NCBI RefSeq assembly: GCF_010365305.1
Contig: NZ_CP048279.1
Span: forward strand, 1,922,001-1,986,000
Source: Staphylococcus sp. MI 10-1553
GTDB taxonomy: Bacteria > Bacillota > Bacilli > Staphylococcales > Staphylococcaceae
Length of the DNA: 64,000 bases
Reading direction: 5' to 3'
The translations under genes and the position numbers were made by a program. The notes beneath the pieces were generated by a model, which was not told where the DNA came from, ran no database searches, and saw only the letters and a program-made list of their open reading frames with translations. Shown here piece after piece: positions 21,336 to 34,780 of this stretch. Positions within the stretch are counted from its first letter, which is position 1; each line of letters begins with the position of its first letter.

Positions 21336-22604
21336 ATGTCTGTAAAAACTACACCTGTTCAAGCACAAGATGTTGAAGATGCATTTTTACGTCTCAACAC
21401 AATTGTAAAAGAAACACCATTGGAAAAGGATCATTATTTATCGCTTAAATATGATTGTAATGTATATTTAAAACGCGAAGACCTTCAATGGGTGCGTTCA
21501 TTTAAATTACGTGGCGCTTACAATGCCATTGCTGTATTACCAGAAGAAAAGAGAAACCAAGGTATCACATGTGCAAGTGCCGGAAACCATGCGCAAGGTG
21601 TGGCGTTTACAGCCAAATACCTCAAATTACATGCGGTTATCTTCATGCCTGTGACGACACCAAAACAAAAAGTCAATCAAGTTCAATTTTTCGGTGGTGA
21701 CAACGTTGAAATTAAACTAGAGGGCGACACGTTTGATGACTGTTTAAAATCGGCGCTCAGTTATACCGAACAACATGAGATGACCTTTATCGATCCGTTT
21801 AATAATGTGCACACGATTGCTGGTCAAGGGACATTAGCGAAAGAAATTATCGAAACGGCGAAAGCGGACAATATCACAATTGATTACGTTTTCGGAGCTA
21901 TTGGTGGCGGGGGGCTCATGTCCGGTGTAGCGACTTATTTTACAGCGCATTCCCCTTCTACCAAATTGATTGGTGTAGAACCTCTAGGCGCGAGCAGTAT
22001 GTATCAATCAGTTCAAGCAGGCGAAGTGGTGACATTGGACAATATCGATAAATTTGTCGATGGTGCTTCAGTGGCACGTGTCGGTGAGATTACATTTGAT
22101 ATTTGTCGTCAAACATTGGATGATTATCTTCAAATTGATGAAGGTGCTGTATGTTCGACCATTTTAGATATGTACTCAAAACAAGCCATCGTCGCAGAAC
22201 CTGCCGGCGCATTAAGTGTCAGTGCTTTGGATCAGTATCAAGCGCATATTAAGGGGAAAAATGTCGTCTGTATCGTTTCTGGAGGGAATAATGATATTAA
22301 CCGAATGAAAGAAATTGAAGAGCGTTCATTATTATACGAAGAAATGAAGCATTACTTTATTTTGAACTTCCCACAACGTCCAGGGGCACTCAGACAATTT
22401 GTGAATGATGTGCTCGGACCACACGATGACATTACAAAATTCGAATATTTGAAGAAGTCTTCTCAAAATACCGGAACTGTCATTATCGGCATCCAACTTC
22501 AAAATAGAGCAGATTTAGACACGCTCATTCGTAACGTCAATCAATTTGATCCTAAAAACATTTATATTAATGAAAACAAAATGCTATATTCGTTATTAAT
22601 TTAA
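21336..22604 (+). CDS. ilvA: Threonine deaminase (biosynthetic)
   Basis: A 422-residue PLP enzyme that converts threonine to 2-oxobutyrate for isoleucine. The PLP-lysine motif is [10 protein letters not shown], followed by [10 protein letters not shown] and the phosphate-binding [12 protein letters not shown] single C-terminal ACT-like regulatory domain starts near residue 340, which is the shorter form found in many Firmicutes. AAGGAG precedes the ATG. Last gene of the operon, followed at once by a strong terminator. Confidence 0.95.
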   Translation: MSVKTTPVQAQDVEDAFLRLNTIVKETPLEKDHYLSLKYDCNVYLKREDLQWVRSFKLRGAYNAIAVLPEEKRNQGITCASAGNHAQGVAFTAKYLKLHAVIFMPVTTPKQKVNQVQFFGGDNVEIKLEGDTFDDCLKSALSYTEQHEMTFIDPFNNVHTIAGQGTLAKEIIETAKADNITIDYVFGAIGGGGLMSGVATYFTAHSPSTKLIGVEPLGASSMYQSVQAGEVVTLDNIDKFVDGASVARVGEITFDICRQTLDDYLQIDEGAVCSTILDMYSKQAIVAEPAGALSVSALDQYQAHIKGKNVVCIVSGGNNDINRMKEIEERSLLYEEMKHYFILNFPQRPGALRQFVNDVLGPHDDITKFEYLKKSSQNTGTVIIGIQLQNRADLDTLIRNVNQFDPKNIYINENKMLYSLLI

Positions 22605-22612
22605 TATGATCT

Positions 22613-22662
22613 AAAAGGAGCAAACTTGGGATAACCCCCTTTCAGATTTGCTCCTTTTTTTA
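22613..22662. terminator. Bidirectional terminator between ilvA and the MFS gene
   Basis: AAAAGGAGCAAA / TTTGCTCCTTTTTTT stem with about 18 bases of loop. It serves the plus-strand ilv-leu operon and the minus-strand lanthipeptide cluster. Confidence 0.88.
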
Positions 22663-22674
22663 AGTTTTGATATA

Positions 22675-23859
22675 TTAGTCAAATTGATATTTTCTCATGG
22701 CAATACTAAATCCAGTTAATACAACGAGCATCAATATCGCATCAATCATGAAAACTTGTGCTGCATTTTCATTAAGAATAAAGCCAAAAAAGCTCAGTGA
22801 AACCGGTATAATCGCTTGTGCAATAGATGAATTCAGCGAAAACACACGCCCTTTATATTCATCCTCTACTGCCTTCTGTAAATAGATGCCATAAGGTGTG
22901 TTAATGATAGGCAAACTTATACCAATCAGCATATATATCGCGATGAGAAAAATAAACGACGTCATATTTTGATGTGGGAACAATAAAAAGACACCAAGTG
23001 AAAACAAAGTGACAATTTCAATAAGGATTCCAATCTTATAATATAAGGTGACTCCCCTTTTCACAGGATAAATCGACATCACAAATGACACTAAAAATAA
23101 CGCAATCGTATAACCAGATTCAATCATCCCAAACTGTGTGGGTTTAAGATGTAGCTGTTGTATCGCAATAATGGGCACCCCTACCACTATGACATTGATT
23201 AGAAAGTTATTTAACATGGCAGCAACGAGAAAAGTCATAATTTCTTTTTTCTTCACTAAGTATTGCACACCCTCTTTAAAAGAATGTACTAATTGACTTT
23301 TCATTTGTTGATGATTAATAATCGGTAATGATTGTATGAGGAAAATCGAAATCGCTTCAGTTACCATATTAATCATCCCAATGACTTGTAACGGTATAAA
23401 CGCAATCACAATGCCCCCAATGATAGGAGAAACAAAACTTGTCAATGTCGACACCGTTTGTCTAATCGAAATCACACGCTCCAAATTGTCTGTCACGATA
23501 CGTTGTAAGTTTTTCTGGATAATGACAGAGTTAATCCCATCAGGAATCGTTAATAGAATCCCCAAACAGATGATCATATATACATTGTCATCATATAACA
23601 AAGAAAAAATGATCAGTGCAGCCACACTTGATAATTGAGAATACAGAATTAACCGTTTATTATTTACCGAATCTATAAACACACCACTGATTGGCGTAGA
23701 AAGAATCGTTGTGATAACAATCAATGTTAAATAAATACTGTACAAATAACTGTTTTCTGTGTTTTTCAAAATATGGAAGGCGCAAGCAAAGCTAAATACA
23801 CTTGAACCAATGGTAGAAATAAAACCAAAGATGATTAATTTATAAGCATTACGTGTCAA
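22675..23859 (-). CDS. MFS transporter, candidate lanthipeptide exporter
   Basis: A 394-residue integral membrane protein with about 12 hydrophobic helices, of the major facilitator type (the loop after the second helix reads GVFIDSVNNKRLILYSQ, in the position of MFS motif A). The start is TTG at 23859 with GGAGG nine bases upstream. It lies only 22 bases downstream of the synthetase gene on the same strand with no terminator between, so the two are probably co-transcribed. Export of the modified peptide, or immunity, is inferred from position. Its base composition is closer to the host than that of the synthetase, so it may instead be a resident drug-efflux-like gene that the cluster joined. 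Confidence 0.78.
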   Translation of the reverse strand: MTRNAYKLIIFGFISTIGSSVFSFACAFHILKNTENSYLYSIYLTLIVITTILSTPISGVFIDSVNNKRLILYSQLSSVAALIIFSLLYDDNVYMIICLGILLTIPDGINSVIIQKNLQRIVTDNLERVISIRQTVSTLTSFVSPIIGGIVIAFIPLQVIGMINMVTEAISIFLIQSLPIINHQQMKSQLVHSFKEGVQYLVKKKEIMTFLVAAMLNNFLINVIVVGVPIIAIQQLHLKPTQFGMIESGYTIALFLVSFVMSIYPVKRGVTLYYKIGILIEIVTLFSLGVFLLFPHQNMTSFIFLIAIYMLIGISLPIINTPYGIYLQKAVEDEYKGRVFSLNSSIAQAIIPVSLSFFGFILNENAAQVFMIDAILMLVVLTGFSIAMRKYQFD

Positions 23860-23881
23860 AGTACGGTACCTCCATAAATAC

Positions 23882-25969
23882 TTACCTTAATAATTCAAGA
23901 ACAGACTGGAGTACTAACAAAATACCATAATCTCCATCTCTAAAACTCGAATTTGCTTTCTCAAAATGTTGATTAGAAAAAAATATTTCTCCATCTTCTA
24001 CAATGCAAAAAGAAAAAAGTTGCTCTGTTAACCCTTTTAATATATCTAAATATTCTGATTTTTTATTGTATTTATATTCATTTATAAAAATAAATATAGT
24101 ACCCGATAATCCCTCAGCTATGGAGGTTTTATAAATAATAAGTTTTGATAATTCTTGAAGTGCTTTATAATAGAAATGTTCGTATCTAGAGAAAACATTT
24201 TTATATTTATTATGTTTTCTCATGATTTGCAATAGAAAAAGAAAACCACAAGTACCATTATACAAATACGGACTGTATCCATTCGTTTTTTGTATCTGAA
24301 ATCCGTTAATTAAATTGTTTTTATATTTTATTTTCTCAAAAAGCATTTCAGTGTATTTTTCTATTTTTACAAAATTTTCATTCTTTAAAATTGAGTCATA
24401 TAGTATGGCCATTGCTCCATCTATTAGCGAAAAATTGTTTTCTGACAAAACTTTTTTAAAATCAGTTGATATATCAACATCTAATTCTAAAATTATTTCG
24501 TTTATAATATCGTTATCTCTATTAATATTACACATTTTTTTCTTTAACTTATTTATGATACTATATAACTTAACTTCAAAGATATCCTCAGCATTCAAAC
24601 ATTTTTTTATTTCTTTTATGGACAATTCATAATCAGGACTTGTACATAATTCAATCAACTCATAAAGATATTCAGGAATCTTTAAGTATTTTTTAACTAA
24701 CTTGAAATTCTTCAAGCATAAACTATAACTTATATTTATCAAAAAATTAGAATTAGAAAAAAGCTTCATCGCTAAAAACCCAAAGCCAACTATATCTTTT
24801 TGTTTACCTGTCACCCTATGTTTGTCTTCAGGATGAAAGAAGCCTTTTGTACCAATGTAATTGTTTTCTGTATTATAAATTTTATAGCAAGATTCAAAAT
24901 CTATAATATAAACTTTATTATTTTTATCAATTAAAAAATTTTCAGATGATATGTCTCCGAAAACATAATCCATATCATGCAAAACTTCAATAATACTTGC
25001 TATTTGCAATAAAATATCTTTCACAAGTTTAATATAATTTTTTCTAGAATCTTCATAGTGATAGATTTTCATGTTCTGTGCTAAATAGTTAGTCAGTGTT
25101 TCACCATTTACTTTTTCTAAAACTATGTAAAAATGTTCCCATTCTTTAAAAAAATCATATAATTTAGGTATGAAATTGTATTCAGTTAATCTTTCATATA
25201 TACTTTTTTCGTTATTGTATGTGTATTCCCCTGTGAAATTATTAATAACATATACATTTGGTCTATATTCTTTAATAATAAATTCTTTGTTTTTATGTTT
25301 AGCTAAATAAATCCCTCCTTTTGAAGATAGAGAAATTGCTTTAATTATTTCATATTTTTCATGTAGCAATAGTTTATCATCATCATTATCGTCTTCTATT
25401 TTAAATTTAAATGGCCACTCTATTTCTTCTGGTAGATAGAAATAAGGAAGTCTAGGATCAGCTATTATTTTCCCATTTTTCAATCTAATTTGCTTTTTTT
25501 CTTCTTCTGTTTCTCCATATATAAATCTCATGCGACCATATCTAAAGTATAGTGATTTACAGTTTTTATACCTTAAATCATTAAGAATATATGGAGAATC
25601 AAATTTTTCTAATGATTTACTCAATATTTCTAATATTTCTTCAGCTTGCTTTGAATCTATAGGATAAACAGTAATGAATTTTCCAAAATTAAATCTAGAA
25701 CAGTTTTTATCATTAATTTCCTTTAAAAGGTTACTATTTTTTAAACATTTAAAATTGATGTTATTATTAATCAGATATTTGGCACATATATAAAATATCT
25801 CTAATGAGTTTTCAACAGTTGATGATATATGAATTTTCCATCCATGTAGTGGCACATTTTGGTATTCTTCATTTATAAACATAACAAATTTCTCTTCAAA
25901 AATAGGAGTGTAAGCGTTTTCGTGTTTTATATCCTTAAAAATTTCATAGTATTGTATTAAATCTGCCAA
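23882..25969 (-). CDS. Class III-type lanthipeptide synthetase (LanKC) with short cyclase domain
   Basis: A 695-residue enzyme with the three-part LanKC layout. The N-terminal lyase region has GWKIHIS (42-48) and FGKFITVYP (95-103), blocks typical of RamC/LabKC proteins, then DPRLPYFYLPEEIEWPF. The Ser/Thr kinase-like domain spans about 205-470: Gly-rich strand SLSSKGGIYLAKH, Lys233 in FIIKEYRP, catalytic VFGDISSENFLI (Asp339) and YIIDFES (Asp357). The C-terminal LanC-like part (about 505-695) keeps GxxG-type repeats (NGTCGFLFLLQ, AEGLSGTIFIF, DGDYGILLVLQ) but has no zinc-ligand CHG motif. It is shorter than usual for class III cyclase domains. TTG start at 25969 with AGGAG at 25979-25983. 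Strikingly AT-rich against its neighbours. It would phosphorylate and eliminate Ser/Thr in the peptide encoded upstream and possibly form the thioether. Confidence 0.88.
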   Translation of the reverse strand: MADLIQYYEIFKDIKHENAYTPIFEEKFVMFINEEYQNVPLHGWKIHISSTVENSLEIFYICAKYLINNNINFKCLKNSNLLKEINDKNCSRFNFGKFITVYPIDSKQAEEILEILSKSLEKFDSPYILNDLRYKNCKSLYFRYGRMRFIYGETEEEKKQIRLKNGKIIADPRLPYFYLPEEIEWPFKFKIEDDNDDDKLLLHEKYEIIKAISLSSKGGIYLAKHKNKEFIIKEYRPNVYVINNFTGEYTYNNEKSIYERLTEYNFIPKLYDFFKEWEHFYIVLEKVNGETLTNYLAQNMKIYHYEDSRKNYIKLVKDILLQIASIIEVLHDMDYVFGDISSENFLIDKNNKVYIIDFESCYKIYNTENNYIGTKGFFHPEDKHRVTGKQKDIVGFGFLAMKLFSNSNFLINISYSLCLKNFKLVKKYLKIPEYLYELIELCTSPDYELSIKEIKKCLNAEDIFEVKLYSIINKLKKKMCNINRDNDIINEIILELDVDISTDFKKVLSENNFSLIDGAMAILYDSILKNENFVKIEKYTEMLFEKIKYKNNLINGFQIQKTNGYSPYLYNGTCGFLFLLQIMRKHNKYKNVFSRYEHFYYKALQELSKLIIYKTSIAEGLSGTIFIFINEYKYNKKSEYLDILKGLTEQLFSFCIVEDGEIFFSNQHFEKANSSFRDGDYGILLVLQSVLELLR

Positions 25970-26058
25970 TTTTCATCACTCCTATGTAGGATAATACTAT
26001 AAAATGCGTGTATAACAATTAATTAATTTAAGGTAAGCAATTCGATAATCACTTATTC

Positions 26059-26166
26059 CTATTCACTAGCAACTATCTGTATGTGACAACCAGCAGTAAA
26101 AATAACCTTAGCATTTCTAGTTTCAAATTCTGCATTTAGTTTTTGTAATTTTAAAACTCTATTCAT
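26059..26166 (-). CDS. Probable class III lanthipeptide precursor peptide (LanA)
   Basis: A 35-residue open frame 89 bases upstream of the synthetase, same strand, missed by length cut-offs. AAAGGGG at 26175-26181 lies eight bases before the ATG. The N-terminal leader carries L5-x-L7-Q8-x-L10, the LxLQ-type recognition motif of class III leaders, in an amphipathic, charged stretch. The C-terminal third is short and contains Thr24-Ala-Gly-Cys27, one His, aliphatic residues and Ser34 next to the terminal Glu. The only possible thioether is between dehydrated Thr24 and Cys27 (methyllanthionine); Thr16 and Ser34 could be dehydrated. The labionin pattern SxxS(x)nC is absent. Identity rests on motif, start signals and position. 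Confidence 0.8.
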   Translation of the reverse strand: MNRVLKLQKLNAEFETRNAKVIFTAGCHIQIVASE

Positions 26167-26247
26167 TTTAAGTTCCCCTTTGATAACATTAAAATTCCAT
26201 ATCATATAGTAAAAAAATTAATTAATACTATCGAATATACTTACCCT

Positions 26248-26268
26248 ATAGTTATAATAGCTAACTAT
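26248..26268. repeat. Perfect 7-7-7 inverted repeat over the lanA promoter
   Basis: ATAGTTA and TAACTAT are exact reverse complements separated by seven bases, covering the -10 element and part of the spacer. It is the right size and place for a repressor or activator site; no regulator gene is in the cluster. Confidence 0.5.
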
Positions 26269-26282
26269 TTCCGCTTTTTCAA
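26254..26282 (-). promoter_or_regulatory. Promoter of the lanthipeptide cluster
   Basis: On the minus strand TTGAAA (26277-26282), a 17-base spacer, then TATTAT (26254-26259). The predicted start of transcription is about 80 bases before the precursor ATG. It lies between the rRNA operon terminator and lanA. Confidence 0.65.
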
Positions 26283-26421
26283 TATTTATTGTTATTTTTC
26301 CCTTTTATACATAATTAATGACATAAGAATAGAATAAAAATATATATTTCATTGCATAAGGATCATCCAAGAAAAAAGTTGTCAAAAAATAAACATATAT
26401 TAGTGAAAACTTGTAAACATG

Positions 26422-26461
26422 CAAAAAGCTTCGAAACAATGATGATTGCTTCGAAGCTTTC
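26422..26461 (-). terminator. Terminator of the rRNA operon
   Basis: Stem GCTTCGAA..CAAT / ATTG..TTCGAAGC with a tetraloop, followed on the minus strand by TTTTTG. Directly downstream of 5S. Confidence 0.85.
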
Positions 26462-26468
26462 GAAATAA

Positions 26469-26582
26469 CCTGGCGCCGTCCTACTCTCGCGGAACGTAAG
26501 TCCGACTACCATCGGCGCTAAAGAGCTTAACTTCTGTGTTCGGCATGGGAACAGGTGTGACCTCTTTGCCATTGGCACCAGA
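26469..26582 (-). rRNA. rrf: 5S ribosomal RNA
   Basis: About 114 bases. On the minus strand it starts TCTGGTGCC and contains the conserved GAGGTCACACCTGTTCCC and CCGAACACAGAAGTTAAG; the 3' end GGCGCCAGG pairs with the 5' end. Ends are accurate to a few bases. Confidence 0.95.
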
Positions 26583-26660
26583 TTAAGTTGTAGAATGTTA
26601 TACATTCAAAACTAGATAGTAAGTATATTTATCACAAGCATTACCTTATGAACCATTATT

Positions 26661-31516
<4,856 letters not shown>

Positions 31517-31649
31517 GAAGTAAGCTTGATATAGCTCGTTGATTGTTTAAGTCAATCACTCTTGAAAGTACTTTTGAAGTACTCAAATTATCGGAATTAA
31601 CGTTGACATATTGTCATTCAGTTTTCAATGTTCATTTTAATTTAATTCA

Positions 31650-31723
31650 TGGAGCGGGTGATGAGAATCGAACTCACAACATCAGCTTGGAAGGCTGAGG
31701 TTTTGCCATTAAACTACACCCGC
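31650..31723 (-). tRNA. tRNA-Gly (anticodon TCC)
   Basis: 74 bases including an encoded CCA. Acceptor GCGGGTG / CACCCGC, T-loop GTTCGATTC, anticodon loop CTTCCAA. It lies between tRNA-Leu and 16S in the rRNA transcript. Confidence 0.95.
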
Positions 31724-31747
31724 TTATTTAATTTAAGTGATGGTTGA

Positions 31748-31830
<83 letters not shown>

Positions 31831-31865
31831 TTGGAAAGACGTTTTCGTTTTTTAGAACGATATTT

Positions 31866-31894
31866 ATTATATTATATAGTGTTAGTAATGTCAA
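31866..31894 (-). promoter_or_regulatory. rRNA operon promoter, proximal
   Basis: Perfect TTGACA (31889-31894), 17-base spacer, perfect TATAAT (31866-31871) on the minus strand, about 36 bases before tRNA-Leu. Confidence 0.88.
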
Positions 31895-31960
31895 CACTTT
31901 TTTAATATTTTTTTAATGTTTGTAATCTGTCTTTAACAATCACTTTTTGCGACGTATTTT

Positions 31961-31989
31961 AGAATACAATATTTTGTCATCAATGTCAA
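31961..31989 (-). promoter_or_regulatory. rRNA operon promoter, middle
   Basis: TTGACA (31984-31989), 17-base spacer, TATTCT (31961-31966) on the minus strand. Confidence 0.7.
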
Positions 31990-32031
31990 ACATCATTTCG
32001 AACTGTCTACAACTTTTTTGGCGACTCTGTT

Positions 32032-32060
32032 ATTATAATCATTCACACAAATAATGTCAA
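32032..32060 (-). promoter_or_regulatory. rRNA operon promoter, distal
   Basis: Perfect TTGACA (32055-32060), 17-base spacer, perfect TATAAT (32032-32037) on the minus strand. With the two others it fills the gene-free stretch 31831-32131. Confidence 0.85.
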
Positions 32061-32131
32061 CACAAACCGCATTATTTTTAAACTTTTTACTTTTCCTATA
32101 GTACATATTACATAAATAAACTCAATCATTC

Positions 32132-32178
32132 AAAAAAGGCACTATCGCTCACCTTCTCCATTTAGCGTATAGTGCCTA
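32132..32178 (-). terminator. Terminator of the tex-sprT unit
   Basis: Stem AGGCACTAT.CGCT / AGCG.TAGTGCCT followed by TTTTTT on the minus strand, seven bases after the sprT stop. Confidence 0.85.
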
Positions 32179-32184
32179 AACAAC

Positions 32185-32637
32185 TTATAAGTACCTTTTC
32201 AACTTTAAACGTCCACCACATCGACCACACCGCATCTTAACTACATTTACTTTTCTAATTCGAACATAACTACTTTGACACGATTGGCATTCATATTCAT
32301 AGTTCGCTCTTGATGCATAACTTTCGGTCGGTTGACAAAATCTCGGTGCCCCCACTTTTTCAGCTAACACTTTAAAATCTCTATCTTTATGCTGGTGCCC
32401 TCTACCACTCAAATGCAAAAAGTAATGACACAATTCATGTTTAATAATATCTACAAGTGCTTGCTCACCAAAATGTTCGTATTGCTTAGGATTAATTTCA
32501 ATATCATGTGAAGTTAACATATAACGTCCACCCGTTGTACGTAGACGTCGATTAAAGTAAATACGATGTTTAAAAGGGATACCAAAATGCTCAAATGCAA
32601 TTTGTTCAGTGAGTTGTTGCAAAGTTTCATTATTCAT
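32185..32637 (-). CDS. SprT-like zinc metalloprotease-fold protein
   Basis: A 150-residue SprT-family protein (B. subtilis YdcK type). The zinc motif HELCHYFLHL is clear, and a C-terminal zinc ribbon is formed by CQSC and CGRCG pairs. The family is related to the DNA-protein crosslink protease SPRTN, but the bacterial role is not settled. ATG 32637 is chosen; a TTG at 32646 in the same frame has no better ribosome site. It overlaps the end of tex by eight bases, so translation is probably coupled. Confidence 0.88.
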   Translation of the reverse strand: MNNETLQQLTEQIAFEHFGIPFKHRIYFNRRLRTTGGRYMLTSHDIEINPKQYEHFGEQALVDIIKHELCHYFLHLSGRGHQHKDRDFKVLAEKVGAPRFCQPTESYASRANYEYECQSCQSSYVRIRKVNVVKMRCGRCGGRLKLKRYL

Positions 32638-34780
32638 TTGGATCAATCATTGTCAGTGCTACTTTCCCTTTATTTTCATCAATATTTTCAATCCAAACTT
32701 CTACAATGTCTCCAACACTTACAATGTCCATCGGGTGCTTGACAAACTTTTTAGCGAGTTTTGAAATGTGTACCAAACCGTCTTGCTTAATGCCGATATC
32801 GACAAAGGCACCGAAATCGACGACATTACGCACTGTTCCATTCAATTTAATACCTTTTGATAAATCCTCTATCGACAATACATCTGATTTTAATTCAGGT
32901 GTTTCATAATTATCTCGAGGATCACGGTTCGGTGCAATTAATGACTTCACGATATCTTCTAACGTAGGTACACCGATGTTTAACTTAGTCGCATAACTTT
33001 CTATATCCAATGTTGATAACGCTTTTGCTAAAATTGGTGTGCCAATATCTGTAATTTTGAGCTCTAAACTTTCTAATAATTGATAAGTCGCATCATAACT
33101 TTCTGGATGAATCGCTGTATTGTCTAACGGTTCTTTACCATTCACAATACGTAAAAAACCGATACTTTGTTCAAACGTTTTTGCACCTAATCGTTTAACT
33201 TTATTCAGTTGGCGATGATGGGTAATGGCACCATTTTCTTCACGATACAACACAATGTTATCAGCAATTTGTCGTGATAATCCTGACACGTACTGAAGTA
33301 ATGTACTTGATGCCGTATTGACATCAACACCGACTTGGTTAACAGCAGTTTCAACTACAAAGTCAAGTGCAGCATCTAACGCCTTTTGGTTCACGTCGTG
33401 TTGATATTGTCCGACTCCTATCGACTTAGGATCAATTTTAACGAGTTCACTTAAAGGATCTTGTACACGTCTTCCAATCGATACGGCACTACGCTCTTCC
33501 ACTTGAAAATCAGGAAATTCGGCACGCGCAATCTCAGATGCCGAATACACGGAAGCCCCTGCCTCGTTCACAATAATGTACTGAACATCAAGTTGGTGTT
33601 CCTGAATCATTCGTGCTACAAATTGTTCCGTTTCGCGACTCGCTGTTCCATTTCCTATCGCAATTAAATTAATGTCGAAGTCTTTCACGATTTTTAAGAA
33701 GATTTTTTCAGCTTCATCCACTTTAGATACAGGTGGATGTGGATACATCACTGATTTTTCTATAAATGTTCCATACGGATTAATAACAGCCAATTTACAA
33801 CCAGTTCGAAACGCGGGATCTACACCTAAAATTTGCTTTCCTTTTAATGGCGGTTGTAATAACAGATTTTTCAAGTTTTCACTAAACAAAGTCATCGCTT
33901 GTGCTTCTGCGCGCTCAGTTAAATCTGTTCTTATTTCACGTTCAATGGAAGGAAAAATTAAACGTTTCATCGCGTCGTCAATCGCTTCTCCCACAATTGT
34001 CGATAATTCGTTAAGGCCTTTGACTTCTCGCTTTTTAATATTTTGTGTCAAAGTCGCTTTGTCCATTTCAATTTTGACTTGCAATATTTTTTCATTTTCA
34101 CCACGATTCATCGCTAAAATACGATGATTCGCAACTTGACGGATGGGTTCTTGATAATCATAATACATTTCAAAAACGCCTTTTTCATCCTCAGCGTTTT
34201 TCTTTTTCTGTACTGTAATCAACCCTTCTTTTTGCGTCAATTTCAAAATTTGTTTGCGATATTGTGGATGATCTGCAATTCTTTCAGCAATAATATCCTG
34301 TGCACCTTGAATCACATCTTCCACTGTTGTTACTTCATCAGTTAAAAACGCGTGTGCTTTATTCTCAATATCAGCGTCTAACTGTTGACGATAAATCCAT
34401 TCTGCTAAAGGTTCGAGGCCTTTACGTTTCGCCTCTGTTGCACGCGTCTTTTTCTTTTGTTTATATGGACGATACAAATCTTCAACACGTTGTAATTTCG
34501 TTTGCTGTTGAATGGCTTGTCGAAGTTCATCCGTTAATAAGCCCTGTTGCTCAATGCTATGTATCACTTCATCTTTTCGCTTTTGCAGCTGTTCCATATA
34601 GTGATATTCATCGGCAATTTGTTTGATTTCGACTTCATCTAAACCGCCCGTCACTTCTTTACGGTAACGTGCAATAAAAGGCACAGTATTTTTTTCTTCT
34701 AATAATTTCAGTACCGCTTCAATATGTTGAATGGGAAACTGATGTTGTTTATGTATTGCTTGTACAAAATGATTTGCCAA
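32630..34780 (-). CDS. tex: Tex-family RNA-binding transcription accessory protein
   Basis: A 716-residue protein of the conserved Tex family. The N-terminal helical region, the YqgF-like nuclease-fold domain (GVDPAFRTGCKLAVI), helix-hairpin-helix segments, and a C-terminal S1 RNA-binding domain (GTVRNVVDFGAFVDIGIKQD, about residues 640-710) appear in order. Tex binds RNA and affects transcription elongation or stress tolerance in several bacteria. Position downstream of sigB and upstream of sprT matches B. subtilis ydcI-ydcK and S. aureus. Confidence 0.94.
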   Translation of the reverse strand: MANHFVQAIHKQHQFPIQHIEAVLKLLEEKNTVPFIARYRKEVTGGLDEVEIKQIADEYHYMEQLQKRKDEVIHSIEQQGLLTDELRQAIQQQTKLQRVEDLYRPYKQKKKTRATEAKRKGLEPLAEWIYRQQLDADIENKAHAFLTDEVTTVEDVIQGAQDIIAERIADHPQYRKQILKLTQKEGLITVQKKKNAEDEKGVFEMYYDYQEPIRQVANHRILAMNRGENEKILQVKIEMDKATLTQNIKKREVKGLNELSTIVGEAIDDAMKRLIFPSIEREIRTDLTERAEAQAMTLFSENLKNLLLQPPLKGKQILGVDPAFRTGCKLAVINPYGTFIEKSVMYPHPPVSKVDEAEKIFLKIVKDFDINLIAIGNGTASRETEQFVARMIQEHQLDVQYIIVNEAGASVYSASEIARAEFPDFQVEERSAVSIGRRVQDPLSELVKIDPKSIGVGQYQHDVNQKALDAALDFVVETAVNQVGVDVNTASSTLLQYVSGLSRQIADNIVLYREENGAITHHRQLNKVKRLGAKTFEQSIGFLRIVNGKEPLDNTAIHPESYDATYQLLESLELKITDIGTPILAKALSTLDIESYATKLNIGVPTLEDIVKSLIAPNRDPRDNYETPELKSDVLSIEDLSKGIKLNGTVRNVVDFGAFVDIGIKQDGLVHISKLAKKFVKHPMDIVSVGDIVEVWIENIDENKGKVALTMIDPNE

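Noticed and set aside
23882..25969. Class IV (LanL) synthetase
   Set aside because: No zinc-ligand Cys/Cys-His motifs are seen in the C-terminal cyclase part.
26059..26166. Labionin or avionin ring in the lanthipeptide core
   Set aside because: The core lacks the Ser-x-x-Ser/Thr-(x)n-Cys arrangement and there is no decarboxylase gene for avionin.
26363..26605. An 80-codon frame over the 5S gene end and rRNA terminator
   Set aside because: It covers 5S and its terminator hairpin, so it is not a protein gene.
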